64,000 bases of DNA from Hydrogenophaga sp. (GCF_030373245.1 NZ_JAUCZF010000004.1:310001-374000); one strand, 5' to 3'. Positions 36,766-48,500 are shown, counted from the stretch's first letter. The notes: a model not told the origin generated them from the sequence alone. Program-made: numbers and translations.

Positions 36766-38802
36766 ATGAGCACAACCCTCTCCGCAAGCACCCTGCTGGC
36801 CGTTCCGCTCGCCCCCTTGGCGGGCGCGCTGATCGCCGGCATCCTGGGCACCACCTTCGGTGGCAATGTCATCGGCCGCCGCGCTTCACACACATTCACC
36901 ATCCTGGGCGTGCTGGTGGCGTTTCTGCTGTCGGCGGGTGTGCTGGTCGATGTGATCGATGGGGCGCGCTTCAACGCCACGATCTACGAATGGATGGTGA
37001 TCGGCGGTCTGAAGATGGAGATCGGATTCCTGGTTGATGGCCTCACCGCCATGATGATGTGTGTGGTGACGTTCGTCTCGCTGATGGTGCACATCTACAC
37101 CATCGGCTACATGGACGAGGACGCCGGTTACAACCGTTTCTTCGCCTACATCTCCCTGTTCACCTTCTCCATGCTCATGCTGGTCATGAGCAACAACTTG
37201 CTGCAGCTGTTCTTCGGCTGGGAAGCGGTGGGTCTGGTGTCCTACCTGCTGATCGGCTTCTGGTACAACAAACCGACCGCCATCTTCGCCAACATGAAGG
37301 CCTTTCTGGTCAACCGCGTGGGCGACTTCGGCTTCATCCTCGGTATCGGCCTGATCGTGGCCCACACCGGTACGCTGAACTACAGCGAGATTTTTGCCAA
37401 AGCCAGCGAGCTCGGCGCCATCGGTTTTGCCAGTCCGTTCGGAGGTGCTGAATGGATGCTGGTCACCGTGATCTGCATCTGCCTGTTCATCGGCGCCATG
37501 GGCAAGAGCGCGCAGTTCCCGCTTCACGTGTGGCTGCCCGACTCGATGGAAGGTCCGACGCCGATTTCCGCGCTGATCCACGCAGCCACCATGGTCACCG
37601 CCGGTATTTTCATGGTCTCGCGCATGTCGCCGATCTTCGAAATGTCGGACACGGCGCTCAGCTTCATCATGGTCATCGGTGCCATCACGGCGCTGTTCAT
37701 GGGCTTTCTCGGCATCATCCAGAACGACATCAAGCGCGTGGTGGCGTATTCCACGCTCTCGCAGCTCGGCTACATGACTGTGGCGCTGGGCGCTTCGGCC
37801 TATTCGGTGGCCGTGTTCCATCTGATGACGCATGCGTTCTTCAAGGCGCTGCTGTTTCTGGCTGCCGGTTCGGTGATCATGGGCCTGCACCACAACCAGG
37901 ACATCCGCTGGATGGGCGGGCTGCGCAAATACATGCCGATCACCTGGATCACCTCGCTGGTGGGTACGCTGGCCTTGATCGGTACGCCTCTCTTCGCTGG
38001 CTTCTATTCCAAAGACAGCATCATCGAGACGGTGCATTTCAGCAACCTGCCAGGTGCTGGCTTCGCCTACTTCGCGGTCCTGGCCGGCGTTTTCGTGACG
38101 TCGTTCTACTCGTTCCGCCTCTACTTCCTGGTGTTCCACGGCTCCGAGCGATACGACCAGAACCCGGACGCACACCACGGGCACGACGATCACCACGGCG
38201 ACCACGGGCATGCCCATGACAAGCCACACGAGACACCCTGGGTGGTCACCGTGCCGCTGCTGCTGCTGGCGATTCCATCGGTGGTGATCGGTTTCCTCAC
38301 CATCCAGCCCATGCTGTTTGGCGACTTCCTGAAAGACGCCATCACCATCAACGCCGAACTGCACCCTGCGCTCTCGCAGTTCGCGGAAACCTTCCATGGC
38401 CCGCTGGCCATGGCGTGGCACGCCTTCTTCACCGCGCCGTTCTGGTTGGCGCTGGCGGGTGCGGTGTCGGCCTGGTACATGTACCTGATCAACCCGGCGG
38501 TTCCGGCGGCCATTGGTCGGGCGCTCAGGCCTGTCATCACGGTGCTGGAGAACAAGTATTACCTGGATTGGTTCAACGAAAACGTGCTGGCGCGCGGTGC
38601 GCGAATGCTTGGCACTGGACTGTGGAAGGGCGGCGACCGGGGCTTGATCGAGGGTGGCCTGGTCAACGCCAGCTGGAAGCTGGTGAGCAAGGTGTCGTCG
38701 GTGGTGCGCCAGTTTCAGAGCGGCTACCTGTACCACTATGCGCTGGTGATGATCGTGGGTGTGCTGTTGTTCATGACGTACTTCGTCTGGCTCGCCCGAT
38801 AA
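36766..38802 (+). CDS. nuoL: NADH-quinone oxidoreductase subunit L
   Basis: This 678-residue antiporter-like subunit lies at the far end of the membrane arm. It has the ion-pair glutamate in FFGWEAVGLVSYLLIGFW and the lysine-bearing segment GKSAQFPLHVWLPDSMEGPT. The C-terminal lateral helix region follows a histidine- and aspartate-rich loop (about residues 465-490, HHGHDDHHGDHGHAHD). That loop is unusually rich in possible metal ligands. Confidence 0.96.
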   Translation: MSTTLSASTLLAVPLAPLAGALIAGILGTTFGGNVIGRRASHTFTILGVLVAFLLSAGVLVDVIDGARFNATIYEWMVIGGLKMEIGFLVDGLTAMMMCVVTFVSLMVHIYTIGYMDEDAGYNRFFAYISLFTFSMLMLVMSNNLLQLFFGWEAVGLVSYLLIGFWYNKPTAIFANMKAFLVNRVGDFGFILGIGLIVAHTGTLNYSEIFAKASELGAIGFASPFGGAEWMLVTVICICLFIGAMGKSAQFPLHVWLPDSMEGPTPISALIHAATMVTAGIFMVSRMSPIFEMSDTALSFIMVIGAITALFMGFLGIIQNDIKRVVAYSTLSQLGYMTVALGASAYSVAVFHLMTHAFFKALLFLAAGSVIMGLHHNQDIRWMGGLRKYMPITWITSLVGTLALIGTPLFAGFYSKDSIIETVHFSNLPGAGFAYFAVLAGVFVTSFYSFRLYFLVFHGSERYDQNPDAHHGHDDHHGDHGHAHDKPHETPWVVTVPLLLLAIPSVVIGFLTIQPMLFGDFLKDAITINAELHPALSQFAETFHGPLAMAWHAFFTAPFWLALAGAVSAWYMYLINPAVPAAIGRALRPVITVLENKYYLDWFNENVLARGARMLGTGLWKGGDRGLIEGGLVNASWKLVSKVSSVVRQFQSGYLYHYALVMIVGVLLFMTYFVWLAR

Positions 38803-38821
38803 GAACAAGAGGAAGAACAAG

Positions 38822-40297
38822 ATGGGTTTGCTGAGTCTGGCGATCTGGACGCCAATCTTCTTTGGCGTCGTGCTGCTCGCCCTGGGCCGTGATGATCAGG
38901 CCCACATGGTGCGCTGGATCGCGCTGGTCGGCGCGCTGGTGGGTCTGGCCGTGACGGTGCCGCTGTACACCGGCTTCGAGGTTGGCAGCGCCGCGATGCA
39001 GTTCGTCGAGAAAAGCGTCTGGATCGAGCGCTTCAACATCCACTACCACCTGGGTGTGGATGGCATTTCGTTGTGGCTGGTTCTGCTTACCGCCTTCATC
39101 ACCGTGATCGTGGTGATCGCCAGCTGGGAGTCCATCACCACGCGCGTGAACCAGTACATGGGCGCGTTCCTGATCCTCTCCGGCCTGATGATCGGTGTCT
39201 TCAGCGCGCTCGACGCGATGCTGTTCTACGTCTTCTTCGAGGCCACGCTGACTCCGATGTACCTCATCATCGGCATCTGGGGAGGCCCCAACAAGATCTA
39301 CGCAGCCTTCAAGTTCTTCCTCTATACGCTGCTGGGCTCCCTGCTCATGCTGGTGGCGCTGATCTACCTCTACACCCAGTCCGGCGGCAGCTTCGATCTG
39401 GCGACCTGGCACAAGCTTCCGCTTGGCAGTACCGCGCAGACGCTGCTGTTCTTCGCCTTCTTCGCCGCCTTTGCCGTCAAGGTACCGATGTGGCCGGTGC
39501 ACACCTGGTTGCCCGATGTGCACGTGGAGGCGCCCACCGGCGGCTCGGCCGTACTGGCGGCCATCATGCTCAAGCTCGGTGCCTACGGCTTCCTGCGCTT
39601 CTCGCTGCCCATCCTGCCAGATGCTTCGCAAGAATGGGCCTGGTTGATGATCACGCTCTCCTTGATCGCCGTGATCTACGTCGGTCTGGTGGCCATGGTT
39701 CAGCAGGACATGAAAAAGCTGGTGGCCTATTCGTCAGTGGCCCACATGGGCTTTGTGACGCTGGGCTTCTTTGTGTTCAGCGATCTCGGCGTGTCGGGCG
39801 GCATCGTGCAGATGATTGCCCACGGCTTCGTGTCGGCGGCGATGTTTCTTTCGATCGGTGTGCTGTACGACCGGGTGCACTCGCGCGAGATCGCCGACTA
39901 CGGCGGTGTGGTCAACACCATGCCCAATTTCTCGGCGTTTGCGCTGCTGTTCGTGATGGCCAATTGCGGCCTGCCAGGTACCGCTGGCTTTGTTGGCGAG
40001 TGGATGGTGATCCTGGCGGCGGTGAAGGCCAATTTCTGGATCGGCGCTGCTGCTGCCTCGGCCCTGATTTTCGGTGCGGCCTACTCGCTGTGGATGTTCA
40101 AGCGTGTCTACCTTGGTGCGCCGGGCAATGCCAACGTGAAGGCGCTGCTGGACCTCAATGCGCGCGAATTCCTGGTGATGTCGCTGCTTGCCATCATGGT
40201 GCTCTACATGGGCATCCACCCCAAGCCTTTCACCGATGTGATGGATGCGTCGGTCGCCGAGCTGCTGCGCCACGTCGCCATTTCCAAGCTGAACTGA
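38822..40297 (+). CDS. nuoM: NADH-quinone oxidoreductase subunit M
   Basis: This 491-residue antiporter-like subunit has the conserved glutamate in FFEATLTPMYLIIGIWGG and the lysine-containing VKVPMWPVHTWLPDVHVEAP. It is full length and follows nuoL by 19 bases. Confidence 0.96.
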   Translation: MGLLSLAIWTPIFFGVVLLALGRDDQAHMVRWIALVGALVGLAVTVPLYTGFEVGSAAMQFVEKSVWIERFNIHYHLGVDGISLWLVLLTAFITVIVVIASWESITTRVNQYMGAFLILSGLMIGVFSALDAMLFYVFFEATLTPMYLIIGIWGGPNKIYAAFKFFLYTLLGSLLMLVALIYLYTQSGGSFDLATWHKLPLGSTAQTLLFFAFFAAFAVKVPMWPVHTWLPDVHVEAPTGGSAVLAAIMLKLGAYGFLRFSLPILPDASQEWAWLMITLSLIAVIYVGLVAMVQQDMKKLVAYSSVAHMGFVTLGFFVFSDLGVSGGIVQMIAHGFVSAAMFLSIGVLYDRVHSREIADYGGVVNTMPNFSAFALLFVMANCGLPGTAGFVGEWMVILAAVKANFWIGAAAASALIFGAAYSLWMFKRVYLGAPGNANVKALLDLNAREFLVMSLLAIMVLYMGIHPKPFTDVMDASVAELLRHVAISKLN

Positions 40298-40327
40298 GCA
40301 CGCCTGCCACAAGAAGAGAACGCTCCC

Positions 40328-41824
40328 ATGATTGACTCGCTCAGCTGGTACACGGCTTATCCTGAACTTTTGCTGCTGGTGATGGCCTGTGCCATTGCGA
40401 TGGTCGACCTCTTCGTGAAGTCGCCGATGCGCGGCGCCACCTACGTGCTGACTCTGCTCACGCTGGCCGGCGTGGCCTTGCTGCAAGGCCTCTACGCCAG
40501 CAGCGGGGACACGGTGATGGGGTTTGGTGGCCTGGTGGTGAGCGACCCCATGGGCAACTGGCTCAAGTGCTTTGCGGCGGTGGCGATGATGGCCACCCTG
40601 GTCTATGGCCGGGAGTACGCCAGTCATCGCGACATGCTGCGCGGTGGCGAAATGTTCACCTTGTCGCTGTTTGCGCTGCTGGGCATGTTCGTCATGATCT
40701 CGGGCCACAACTTTCTGGTGATCTACCTCGGCCTCGAACTGCTCACGCTCGCCAGCTACGCGCTCGTGGCCTTGCGCCGCGACGACCTGCTGGCCACTGA
40801 AGCCGCGATGAAGTACTTTGTGCTGGGCGCCCTGGCCAGTGGCTTCCTGCTCTACGGCCTGTCCATGGTCTATGGCGCCACCGGTTCCTTGGACCTGGCG
40901 TCGGTGATGAAGGCCATTGCCGGTGGCGAAGCGACCCTGATGGGCTCGCCTCAGGTGCTCACCCTAGGCCTGGTGTTCGTGGTCGCGGGCCTGGCCTTCA
41001 AGCTCGGCGTGGTGCCGTTCCACATGTGGGTGCCCGACGTGTACCACGGCGCGCCCACCGCCATCACGCTGCTGATCGGCGGCGCGCCCAAGCTGGCCGC
41101 GTTTGCGATTGTGATCCGCTTGCTGGTGGAAGGCCTGATGCCGCTGGCGTTCGACTGGCAGCAGATGCTGACCGTGCTGGCGGTGATGTCGCTGCTGATC
41201 GGTAACCTGGCGGCCATTGCCCAGACCAACCTCAAGCGCATGCTGGCGTTTTCCACCATCTCGCAGATGGGATTCATGCTGCTCGGCCTGCTGGCCGGCG
41301 TGGTGCAAGGCGACAGCGCCAATGCAGCCAACGCCTATGGTTCTTCCATGTTCTATGTGGTGACCTATGTGCTCACCACGCTGGGCACCTTTGGCGTGAT
41401 CTTGCTGCTCTCTCGCAAAGGCTTCGAATCCGAAAACATTGCCGATCTGGCCGGCCTGAACCAGCGCAGTCCTCTGTACGCTGGGGTGATGGCGATCTGC
41501 ATGTTTTCGCTGGCCGGCGTGCCGCCGCTGGTGGGTTTTTACGCCAAGCTCTCGGTGCTGCAGGCGTTGCTGGCTTCCAGCGGGTCCTTCTACATCGGCC
41601 TGGCTGTGTTCGCCGTGATCATGTCGCTGATCGGCGCCTTCTACTATCTGCGCCTGGTCAAGGTGATGTACTTCGACCCTCCGACGCAGACCGCCGACAT
41701 CCAGGCCGGTGTGGACGCCCGTTCCGTGCTGTCGGTCAACGGCGCGCTGGTACTGATTCTGGGCATCGTGCCGGGTGGCCTGATGACGCTGTGCGCGCAG
41801 GCCGTCGCAAGCCTGATGGCCTGA
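40328..41824 (+). CDS. nuoN: NADH-quinone oxidoreductase subunit N
   Basis: This 498-residue antiporter-like subunit has the segments [14 protein letters not shown] and [20 protein letters not shown], with conserved charged residues for proton pumping. It closes the nuoA-N set. Confidence 0.96.
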   Translation: MIDSLSWYTAYPELLLLVMACAIAMVDLFVKSPMRGATYVLTLLTLAGVALLQGLYASSGDTVMGFGGLVVSDPMGNWLKCFAAVAMMATLVYGREYASHRDMLRGGEMFTLSLFALLGMFVMISGHNFLVIYLGLELLTLASYALVALRRDDLLATEAAMKYFVLGALASGFLLYGLSMVYGATGSLDLASVMKAIAGGEATLMGSPQVLTLGLVFVVAGLAFKLGVVPFHMWVPDVYHGAPTAITLLIGGAPKLAAFAIVIRLLVEGLMPLAFDWQQMLTVLAVMSLLIGNLAAIAQTNLKRMLAFSTISQMGFMLLGLLAGVVQGDSANAANAYGSSMFYVVTYVLTTLGTFGVILLLSRKGFESENIADLAGLNQRSPLYAGVMAICMFSLAGVPPLVGFYAKLSVLQALLASSGSFYIGLAVFAVIMSLIGAFYYLRLVKVMYFDPPTQTADIQAGVDARSVLSVNGALVLILGIVPGGLMTLCAQAVASLMA

Positions 41825-41885
41825 GCGGCCATCGACTCGACCTCGCCGCTGAACCTCTCGCGGGCTGGCGAGTCGCACCCACACC

Positions 41886-42188
41886 ATGAACCACTCCACC
41901 TCTGTCTGGCTGGTCCTGCTGGCTGCCTTCATCCTGGCCAACCTCCCTTTTCTCAACGAGCGCTGGCTGGCCCTGTTGCCGCGCCGTTTGCCCAAGACCT
42001 TGTGGATTCGTGTGCTGGAACTGCTGATCTGTTACGGCATCCTCATTGGCCTGGGTCTGGCGCTGGAGCAGTCGGCTGGGCAGATTGCCCCCCAGGGCTG
42101 GGAGTTTTACGCCGTCACCGGTGCGCTGTTCCTGACGCTGGCTTTCCCTGGCTTCGTCTACCGCTACCTCTTCAAGCGTCGAGGCTGA
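41886..42188 (+). CDS. DUF2818 family membrane protein
   Basis: This 100-residue protein has about three hydrophobic segments (SVWLVLLAAFILANLPF, LLICYGILIGLGLALE and ALFLTLAFPGFVYRYLF) and ends KRRG. Members of this family sit directly after nuoN in many betaproteobacteria, hinting at a link with complex I, but no function is known. It follows nuoN by 61 bases. Confidence 0.87.
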   Translation: MNHSTSVWLVLLAAFILANLPFLNERWLALLPRRLPKTLWIRVLELLICYGILIGLGLALEQSAGQIAPQGWEFYAVTGALFLTLAFPGFVYRYLFKRRG

Positions 42189-42278
42189 GGCCTGTTGATT
42201 GCATGAGACGGTGGCCGCAGCGGAACTGAGCAAAATGCCGCTGGCCCTTTGAACCAACTGCCTCGCTACCCCTTTGCC

Positions 42279-42875
42279 ATGGCCAGCGATCCTCACCTTC
42301 GCGAAGAACTGCTTGCCCGCACCGAGCTGCTCAAGGGCCACTTCCTGCATGTGGTGCGCGATACCGTGCGTCTGCCCGACGGCGCAGAAGCCACGCGCGA
42401 GTTTGTGCTGCACCCCGGCGCGGTGATGGTGATTGCCTTGCTTGACGATGGCCAGGTGGTGCTTGAGCGCCAGTACCGCCATCCCATGCAGAGCGTCATG
42501 ATTGAGTTCCCGGCCGGCAAGCTCGATCATGGCGAAGCCAGTCTGTCCTGCGCGCAGCGCGAGCTGCTGGAAGAGACCGGCTACCAGGCGCGTGAATGGG
42601 CCTGGGCCGGGCGTTTGGCTCCGACCATTGCCTACTCCGACGAGCTGATCGACATCTGGTTTGCGCGCGGTCTTCGTCTGGGCGAGCGGCGTCTGGACAC
42701 CGGTGAGTTTCTCGATGTCATCACCGCCACACCGCAACAGCTCCAGGCCTGGTGCCGGACGGGCGAAGTGATCGATTGCAAGACCCTGGTTGGCGCGCTG
42801 TGGCTGCAGAATGTGCTGCGAGGTGAGTGGGATCTCGACTGGCAAGATACCGCGTCAGCCAGTGCTGCCGGATAA
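42279..42875 (+). CDS. NUDIX hydrolase, ADP-ribose pyrophosphatase-like
   Basis: This NUDIX enzyme of about 198 residues probably hydrolyses ADP-ribose or a similar nucleoside diphosphate derivative. The complete Nudix box GX5EX7REUXEEXGU is present as GKLDHGE followed by RELLEETGY, preceded by VMIEFPAG as in the NudF/ADPRase group. The ATG at 42279 is used; a TTG ten codons upstream is possible, and neither has a clear ribosome-binding site. Confidence 0.88.
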   Translation: MASDPHLREELLARTELLKGHFLHVVRDTVRLPDGAEATREFVLHPGAVMVIALLDDGQVVLERQYRHPMQSVMIEFPAGKLDHGEASLSCAQRELLEETGYQAREWAWAGRLAPTIAYSDELIDIWFARGLRLGERRLDTGEFLDVITATPQQLQAWCRTGEVIDCKTLVGALWLQNVLRGEWDLDWQDTASASAAG

Positions 42876-42883
42876 TCCGGGAC

Positions 42884-43360
42884 ATGAAGGTCCTGAACCT
42901 GCAATGCGGCCACGAGCACACGTTCGAAGGCTGGTTTGCGTCCGAAGACGAGTACACCAGCCAGCTGGCCCGGGGTCTGTTGTCTTGCCCCCTGTGCGGC
43001 GACACCCGCATCCGCAAGCTGCTGTCGGCACCTCGATTGAATCTGCGCGCCGGGCGTGAGGTCGAAGCGATGCCGGATCGCACCTCGGCGGCGGGTGGTG
43101 GCCGTGTTGAGCTCGGCATGCCTGCGGCGGGCTCCGCGCTGCAGGCCAGTCTGTTGCAAGCGATGCGCGCCGTGTTGGCCAACACCGAAGACGTGGGTGA
43201 ACGATTTGCCGATCAGGCGCGTGCGATGCACCACGGCGACATCGAGCAGCGCGCCATCCGCGGGCGCACCAGTCCCGAGGTGGCGCTGGAGCTGATCGAG
43301 GAAGGAGTCGACGTGTTGCCGCTGCCGGCTTTGCCCGCTCTGAAAGAGACCCTGCAGTAG
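42884..43360 (+). CDS. DUF1178 family protein
   Basis: This 158-residue protein starts MKVLNLQCGHEHTFEGWFAS and has a zinc-ribbon-like pair of cysteine motifs (LQCGHEH and CPLCGD). It ends in a helical segment with TSPEVALELIEEGVDVLPLP. The family is widespread in alpha- and betaproteobacteria and its function is not known. It lies eight bases after the NUDIX gene. Confidence 0.88.
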   Translation: MKVLNLQCGHEHTFEGWFASEDEYTSQLARGLLSCPLCGDTRIRKLLSAPRLNLRAGREVEAMPDRTSAAGGGRVELGMPAAGSALQASLLQAMRAVLANTEDVGERFADQARAMHHGDIEQRAIRGRTSPEVALELIEEGVDVLPLPALPALKETLQ

Positions 43361-43485
43361 AAGGTTGCGGTCTTCCGAAAGGACTGCGCTGGCTTGCAAC
43401 ATCCTGGCGACCGACCAGTGCCGACCCGCTCGATGGCGAAGCCGCATCGCCCATGACAGAGGCAGGCGATGCAGGTGGACGAGTC

Positions 43486-45273
43486 CTACGCGGTGAACTG
43501 CAGCGCGGCGAGCCCAGCGTAGACGCCCCCTCGCGCCACCAGCTCTGCATGCGTGCCTTGTTCGACCAGCCGACCATGATCCAGTACCACGATGTGATCA
43601 GCGCGTTGAACCGTGGCGAGTCGGTGCGCGATGACCAGCGTCGTGCGGTCCTTCATCGCCGACTCCAGCGCCGCCTGCACCATGCGCTCGCTTTGTGCAT
43701 CCAGCGCGCTGGTGGCTTCGTCGAGCAAGAGCAGGGGCGGGTTCTTCAGCATGGCGCGCGCGATCGCGATGCGCTGGCGCTGGCCGCCTGAGAGGCGCAC
43801 GCCGCGCTCGCCCAGGAACGTGTCGTAGCGCTCGGGCAACTGGTCAATGAACTCGTCGGCGAAGGCGGCAACGGCTGCGGCCTTCACCTCGGCGTCGGTG
43901 GCATCTGAGCGACCGTAGCGGATGTTTTCCATTGCGCTGCTGGAGAAAATCACCGGATCTTGCGGGACGATACCAATGCGCTCGCGCAGGTCGTGCAGGC
44001 TCATCTGCTGAATCGGTACGCCGTCGACTTCGATGTGGCCCAGGGCCGGGTCGTAATAGCGCAGCAGCAGGCCAAACACCGTGCTTTTGCCTGCACCGCT
44101 GGCACCCACCAGCGCCACCGTCTGACCCGGCTGCACCCACAGGCTGAAGTCGGTGAGGGCGGCCTGTTGTGGCCGTGAGGGATAGTTGAACCCCAGCTTG
44201 TGGAACACCACCGCGCTGCCGCCCTGGGGCAGCGGCACCCGGACCGGCTGCTTCGGCGACTGCACTGGCGACTGGCTGGCCAGCAGCTCCATCAGCCGCT
44301 CGCTGGCACCCGCGGCCCGCAGCAATTCTCCGTAGACCTCGCCCAGCACTGCGACCGCCCCCGCAAAAATGATCACGTACAACACCGCCTGACCGAGCTG
44401 TCCAGCGCTGATCTGCCCGGCGATCACCGCCTGCGTACCTTGGTACAGGCCCCAGAGGATGAGAGCCGAATTGGCGATGATGATGAAAGCCACCAGCACG
44501 GCGCGTGCGCGGCTGCGCTTGACCGCTGTGCTGAAGGCGTTTTCCGTGGACTGGTCGAAGCGCCTCGATTCCCGGTCTTCCGCCGTGTAGCTCTGCACGA
44601 TGGGAATGGCGTTGAGCACCTCGGCAGCGATGGCGCTGGAATCGGCCACGCGGTCCTGGCTGGCGCGCGAGAGCTTGCGCACGCGCCGGCCAAACCACAT
44701 CGCCGGCAGCACCACCAGCCCCACCACCATCAGCACCTGCACCATCACGTAGGGATGACTCCAGACCAGCATGATGAGCGCGCCCACGCCCATGACGGCG
44801 TTGCGCAGCCCCATCGATAGCGAAGAGCCCACCACCGTCTGCACCAGGGTGGTGTCGGTCGTCAGCCGGCTGATCACCTCGCCGGTCTGGGTGGTCTCGA
44901 AGAACTGGGGACTCTGCCGCAGCACATGGCTGTAGACAGCGTTGCGCAGGTCGGCGGTGATGCGCTCGCCCAGCCAGCTCACCACATAAAAGCGCCCGGC
45001 TGAAAACACGCCCAGAGCCACCGCCACACCAAAGAGTTCGATGAAATGCCCGCGCAGTCCCATGGCCTGAGCGCTGCGGTCGCCCGCAATCAGCCCGCTG
45101 TCGATCAGGTGGCGCAAGGCGACCGGAAACAGCAGCGTGGCCGCAGCGGCCAGCACCAGAAACAGGATGGCCAGTCCGATCTGGAGCTTGTAGGGCCGCA
45201 TGAAAGGGAGCAGGCCGCTCAGGGAAGTGGGGGACTCGCCCTTGGGTCGCTCGGGATTGGTTGCAGAACTCAT
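43486..45273 (-). CDS. Half-type ABC exporter (MsbA/ATM1-like)
   Basis: This 595-residue protein fuses an N-terminal membrane domain of about six helices with a C-terminal ATPase, and would work as a homodimer in the inner membrane. The ATPase has Walker A GASGAGKST, the signature LSGGQRQRIAIARAML and Walker B LLLLDEATSALD. Such exporters move lipids, peptides or drugs; the cargo is unknown. Start 45273 is at the conserved beginning; upstream in-frame codons lie in the gap before the divergent glutamate dehydrogenase gene. Confidence 0.9.
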   Translation of the reverse strand: MSSATNPERPKGESPTSLSGLLPFMRPYKLQIGLAILFLVLAAAATLLFPVALRHLIDSGLIAGDRSAQAMGLRGHFIELFGVAVALGVFSAGRFYVVSWLGERITADLRNAVYSHVLRQSPQFFETTQTGEVISRLTTDTTLVQTVVGSSLSMGLRNAVMGVGALIMLVWSHPYVMVQVLMVVGLVVLPAMWFGRRVRKLSRASQDRVADSSAIAAEVLNAIPIVQSYTAEDRESRRFDQSTENAFSTAVKRSRARAVLVAFIIIANSALILWGLYQGTQAVIAGQISAGQLGQAVLYVIIFAGAVAVLGEVYGELLRAAGASERLMELLASQSPVQSPKQPVRVPLPQGGSAVVFHKLGFNYPSRPQQAALTDFSLWVQPGQTVALVGASGAGKSTVFGLLLRYYDPALGHIEVDGVPIQQMSLHDLRERIGIVPQDPVIFSSSAMENIRYGRSDATDAEVKAAAVAAFADEFIDQLPERYDTFLGERGVRLSGGQRQRIAIARAMLKNPPLLLLDEATSALDAQSERMVQAALESAMKDRTTLVIAHRLATVQRADHIVVLDHGRLVEQGTHAELVARGGVYAGLAALQFTA

Positions 45274-45571
45274 TGGCCAAGTGTGCCGGTTTTTTCTTCG
45301 ACTCCGCCTGGCCAGACGTTCTCCAGCCGTCTCCCATGCACGGCCGGTATTCCGCCCAGCCCAATCGGCATCGCCGATTCCCGTCGCAGAAGAGGGCGCG
45401 ATCTCATAATGCGCAGGCTTCACAGTCCGGAGGCCGCCCCAGGTGGGGCAGTCTGCGCCGGGTGACCTGACCAGACAGGTCTAAGATGAAGCCAACCCCG
45501 ACGGCTTGCCTGGGGGCGCGAGACACCATCCCGCGCCTGCAGCAGGCGGCCCCAAACAGGAGACAAGCAGC

Positions 45572-48500
45572 ATGCCCGCTCACACGCTCACCGAGCTCAT
45601 CAAGCACACTCAGGAACACGGCGGCAACGATGCTGCGCGGCTGGTGTCCTTCGTGCCGACCTACTTCGCCAATACCGACCCTGGCGAAATCGAAGACCGG
45701 GGTGCGGCCACGCTGTTTGCCATTGCCAACGCGCACTGGCGCCTGCTGGAATCGGTGCGCCCGCCGAAGTTCGAGAAGGTCCGGGTGTTCAACCCGACCC
45801 TGGCCGAAGACGGCTTCGTAAGCGACCACACCACGATCCAGATCGTGCACCCGGACATGCCGTTCCTGGTCGATTCGGTCACCATGGCGGTCAATCGCAG
45901 CGGTCGCACCGCCCACTGGATCGTCCACCCACTGATGGCGGTGCTGCGCGACGACAAAGGCCGCGTCAGTGAAACGGCACCTGCGTCTGCTGGGCGCAAG
46001 CCCGGCGCCGAGGTGGTATCGATGATTTTTGTCGAGTGCGATCGCATCGTCAGCGAGGCCGACATGGCCGCACTCGCCACCGACCTGACCAGTGTGCTCA
46101 ACGATGTGCGCTGCGCGGTGAAAGACTGGCAGCCGATGCTCGAGCGCGTGCGCGAACTGGCTCAGGAATCGGCGCGCTCCTCGCTTTCGTCGGTCAACCA
46201 GCAGGAAGGCATCGACTTCCTGAACTGGCTGGAAGACAAGCACTTCACCTTTCTCGGCGCGCGCAACTACGAGCTCGCGCGCGAAGGCAACACCGTGACT
46301 CTCGCCGCCGTGCCAGACTCGGGCCTGGGCATCTTGCGCGGCGAGGTGCAGACGCCGGTCAGCCGCTTGCCGGAAGGCGCGCTCAGCCTGCTCGATTCCG
46401 ATCAGCTGGTGCTGGTCACCAAGGCCATGACGCGTGCCACCGTGCACCGCCCGGCCTGGCTCGACTACATCGCCGTCAAGCGTTTCGACGATGCCGGTCA
46501 GGTGGTGGGTGAAGCGCGCTTTCTGGGTCTCTACACCTCCACCGCCTACCAGGCACCGGTGCACGAAATCCCGCAGGTCCGAGTGCGCGCGCAACAGGTT
46601 CTGCAAGACGCAGGGGTGGTGCCCGAGAGCCACACCGCCAAGTCGCTGCAGGCGATTCTTGAGGCCTACCCGCGTGACGAGCTGTTCCAGATCGACCAGG
46701 CGACCCTGAGCGAACACACCCTGACCATCCTGCGCTTGCAGGAGCGCCAGCGCACCCGCGTCCTGCTGCGACGCGATCCCTTTGGCCGCTTCACCTCGGT
46801 GCAGGTATTTGTGCCGCGCGACCGCTACAACACCGAGCTGCGCATGAAGGTCGGCCAGGAACTGATGGACACGCTCGACGGTCAGGCACTGGAATTCACT
46901 CCCATGCTGACCGACAGCCCGCTGGCACGCATCCACTACCTGGTGCGTGCCAAAGAGCTGGCCCCAGAAAACGTGGACCTGCGCGCGCTGGAGGCGCGCG
47001 TGGCCCGCCTCGCCCAGCGCTGGGAAGACGACTGCACCCAGGAGCTGCTGCACGCGCTGGGGGAAGGCCAGGGTTTGGCCATGTCGCACCGCTTTGCATC
47101 CGCCTTTTCGGCGGCCTACCGGGAAGATTTTTCGCCTGCCGTGGGTGCGGAAGACGCCCAGGTGCTGGCCCAGCTCACGCCGGAACAGCCGCTGGCGGTG
47201 AAGCTCTATCGGCCGCTCAACGCTGGCGACGGCATGTTGCGTTTCAAGATCTACAACACCACCAAGGTCGCGCTGTCAGACTCGCTGCCGGTGCTTGAGC
47301 GCATGGGCGCGCGCGTGCTGGACGAACACCCTTACCGCATCGGCCGCGGCACCGACTCGCCCGCGCTGTGGCTGCACGACATCGGTCTGCAGATGGCGCC
47401 AGACACCGACTTTTCGGCCATCCGGGTTCGCTTCGAGGCGCTGTTTGCACAGGCCTGGAAAGGCGAGGTGGAGAGCGACGATCTCAACAAGCTCTTGCTG
47501 AGCACCAACCTGGGCGCTCGCGAGATCACGGTCTTGCGCGCCTACACACGCTACTTCAAGCAGCTTGGTCTGCCATTCGGGCAGGGCTACATCGAGACCG
47601 CGCTGAACAACAACGCTCCCATTGCCCAGGAGATCTGTGCGCTGTTCGCGGCCCGGTTCGACCCCTCTTTCCAAGGTGATCGCGACCAGGAGCGCGCCAA
47701 CCGCCGCACTCAGATCGAAGCGCTGCTGGGCGATGTGGAGAGCCTGGACGACGACCGCATCCTGCGCCAGTTCTACGCCAGCGTGGTGGCCACCTTGCGC
47801 ACCAATGCGTGGCAGACAGCGGCCGATGGGGGTTTCAAGCCCTACCTCAGTTTCAAGTTCGATCCCCGCAAGCTGCCCGGTGTGCCTGAACCCAAGCCGC
47901 TGTTCGAGATCTGGGTCTACTCTCCGCGGGTCGAGGGCGTGCACATGCGTGGCGGCAAGGTGGCGCGCGGTGGACTGCGCTGGTCCGACCGGCGCGAAGA
48001 TTTCCGCACGGAGATCCTGGGCCTGGTGAAGGCGCAGCAGGTGAAAAACACGGTGATCGTGCCGGTTGGCTCCAAGGGGGGCTTCGTCGTGAAAATCCCG
48101 CCGCTGGCCAGCGATCGCGAGGCCTTACTGGCCGAGGGCGTAGCCTGCTACCGCACCTTTCTCTCGGGCATGCTGGACGTGACCGACAACGTGGTCAAAG
48201 GCCAGGTGGTACCGCCCCAGCAGGTGGTGCGCCACGACGAGGACGACCCCTACCTGGTGGTCGCCGCTGACAAAGGCACGGCCACTTTCTCCGACATTGC
48301 CAACCAGCTTTCAGCCGACCGCGGTTTCTGGCTCGGCGACGCTTTTGCCTCGGGTGGATCTGTGGGCTACGACCACAAGAAGATGGGTATCACTGCGCGC
48401 GGCGCCTGGGAATCGGTCAAGCGCCACTTCCTGTCGATGGGCGTCAACACCCAGACCACCCGCTTCACCGTGGCAGGCGTCGGCGATATGTCGGGCGACG

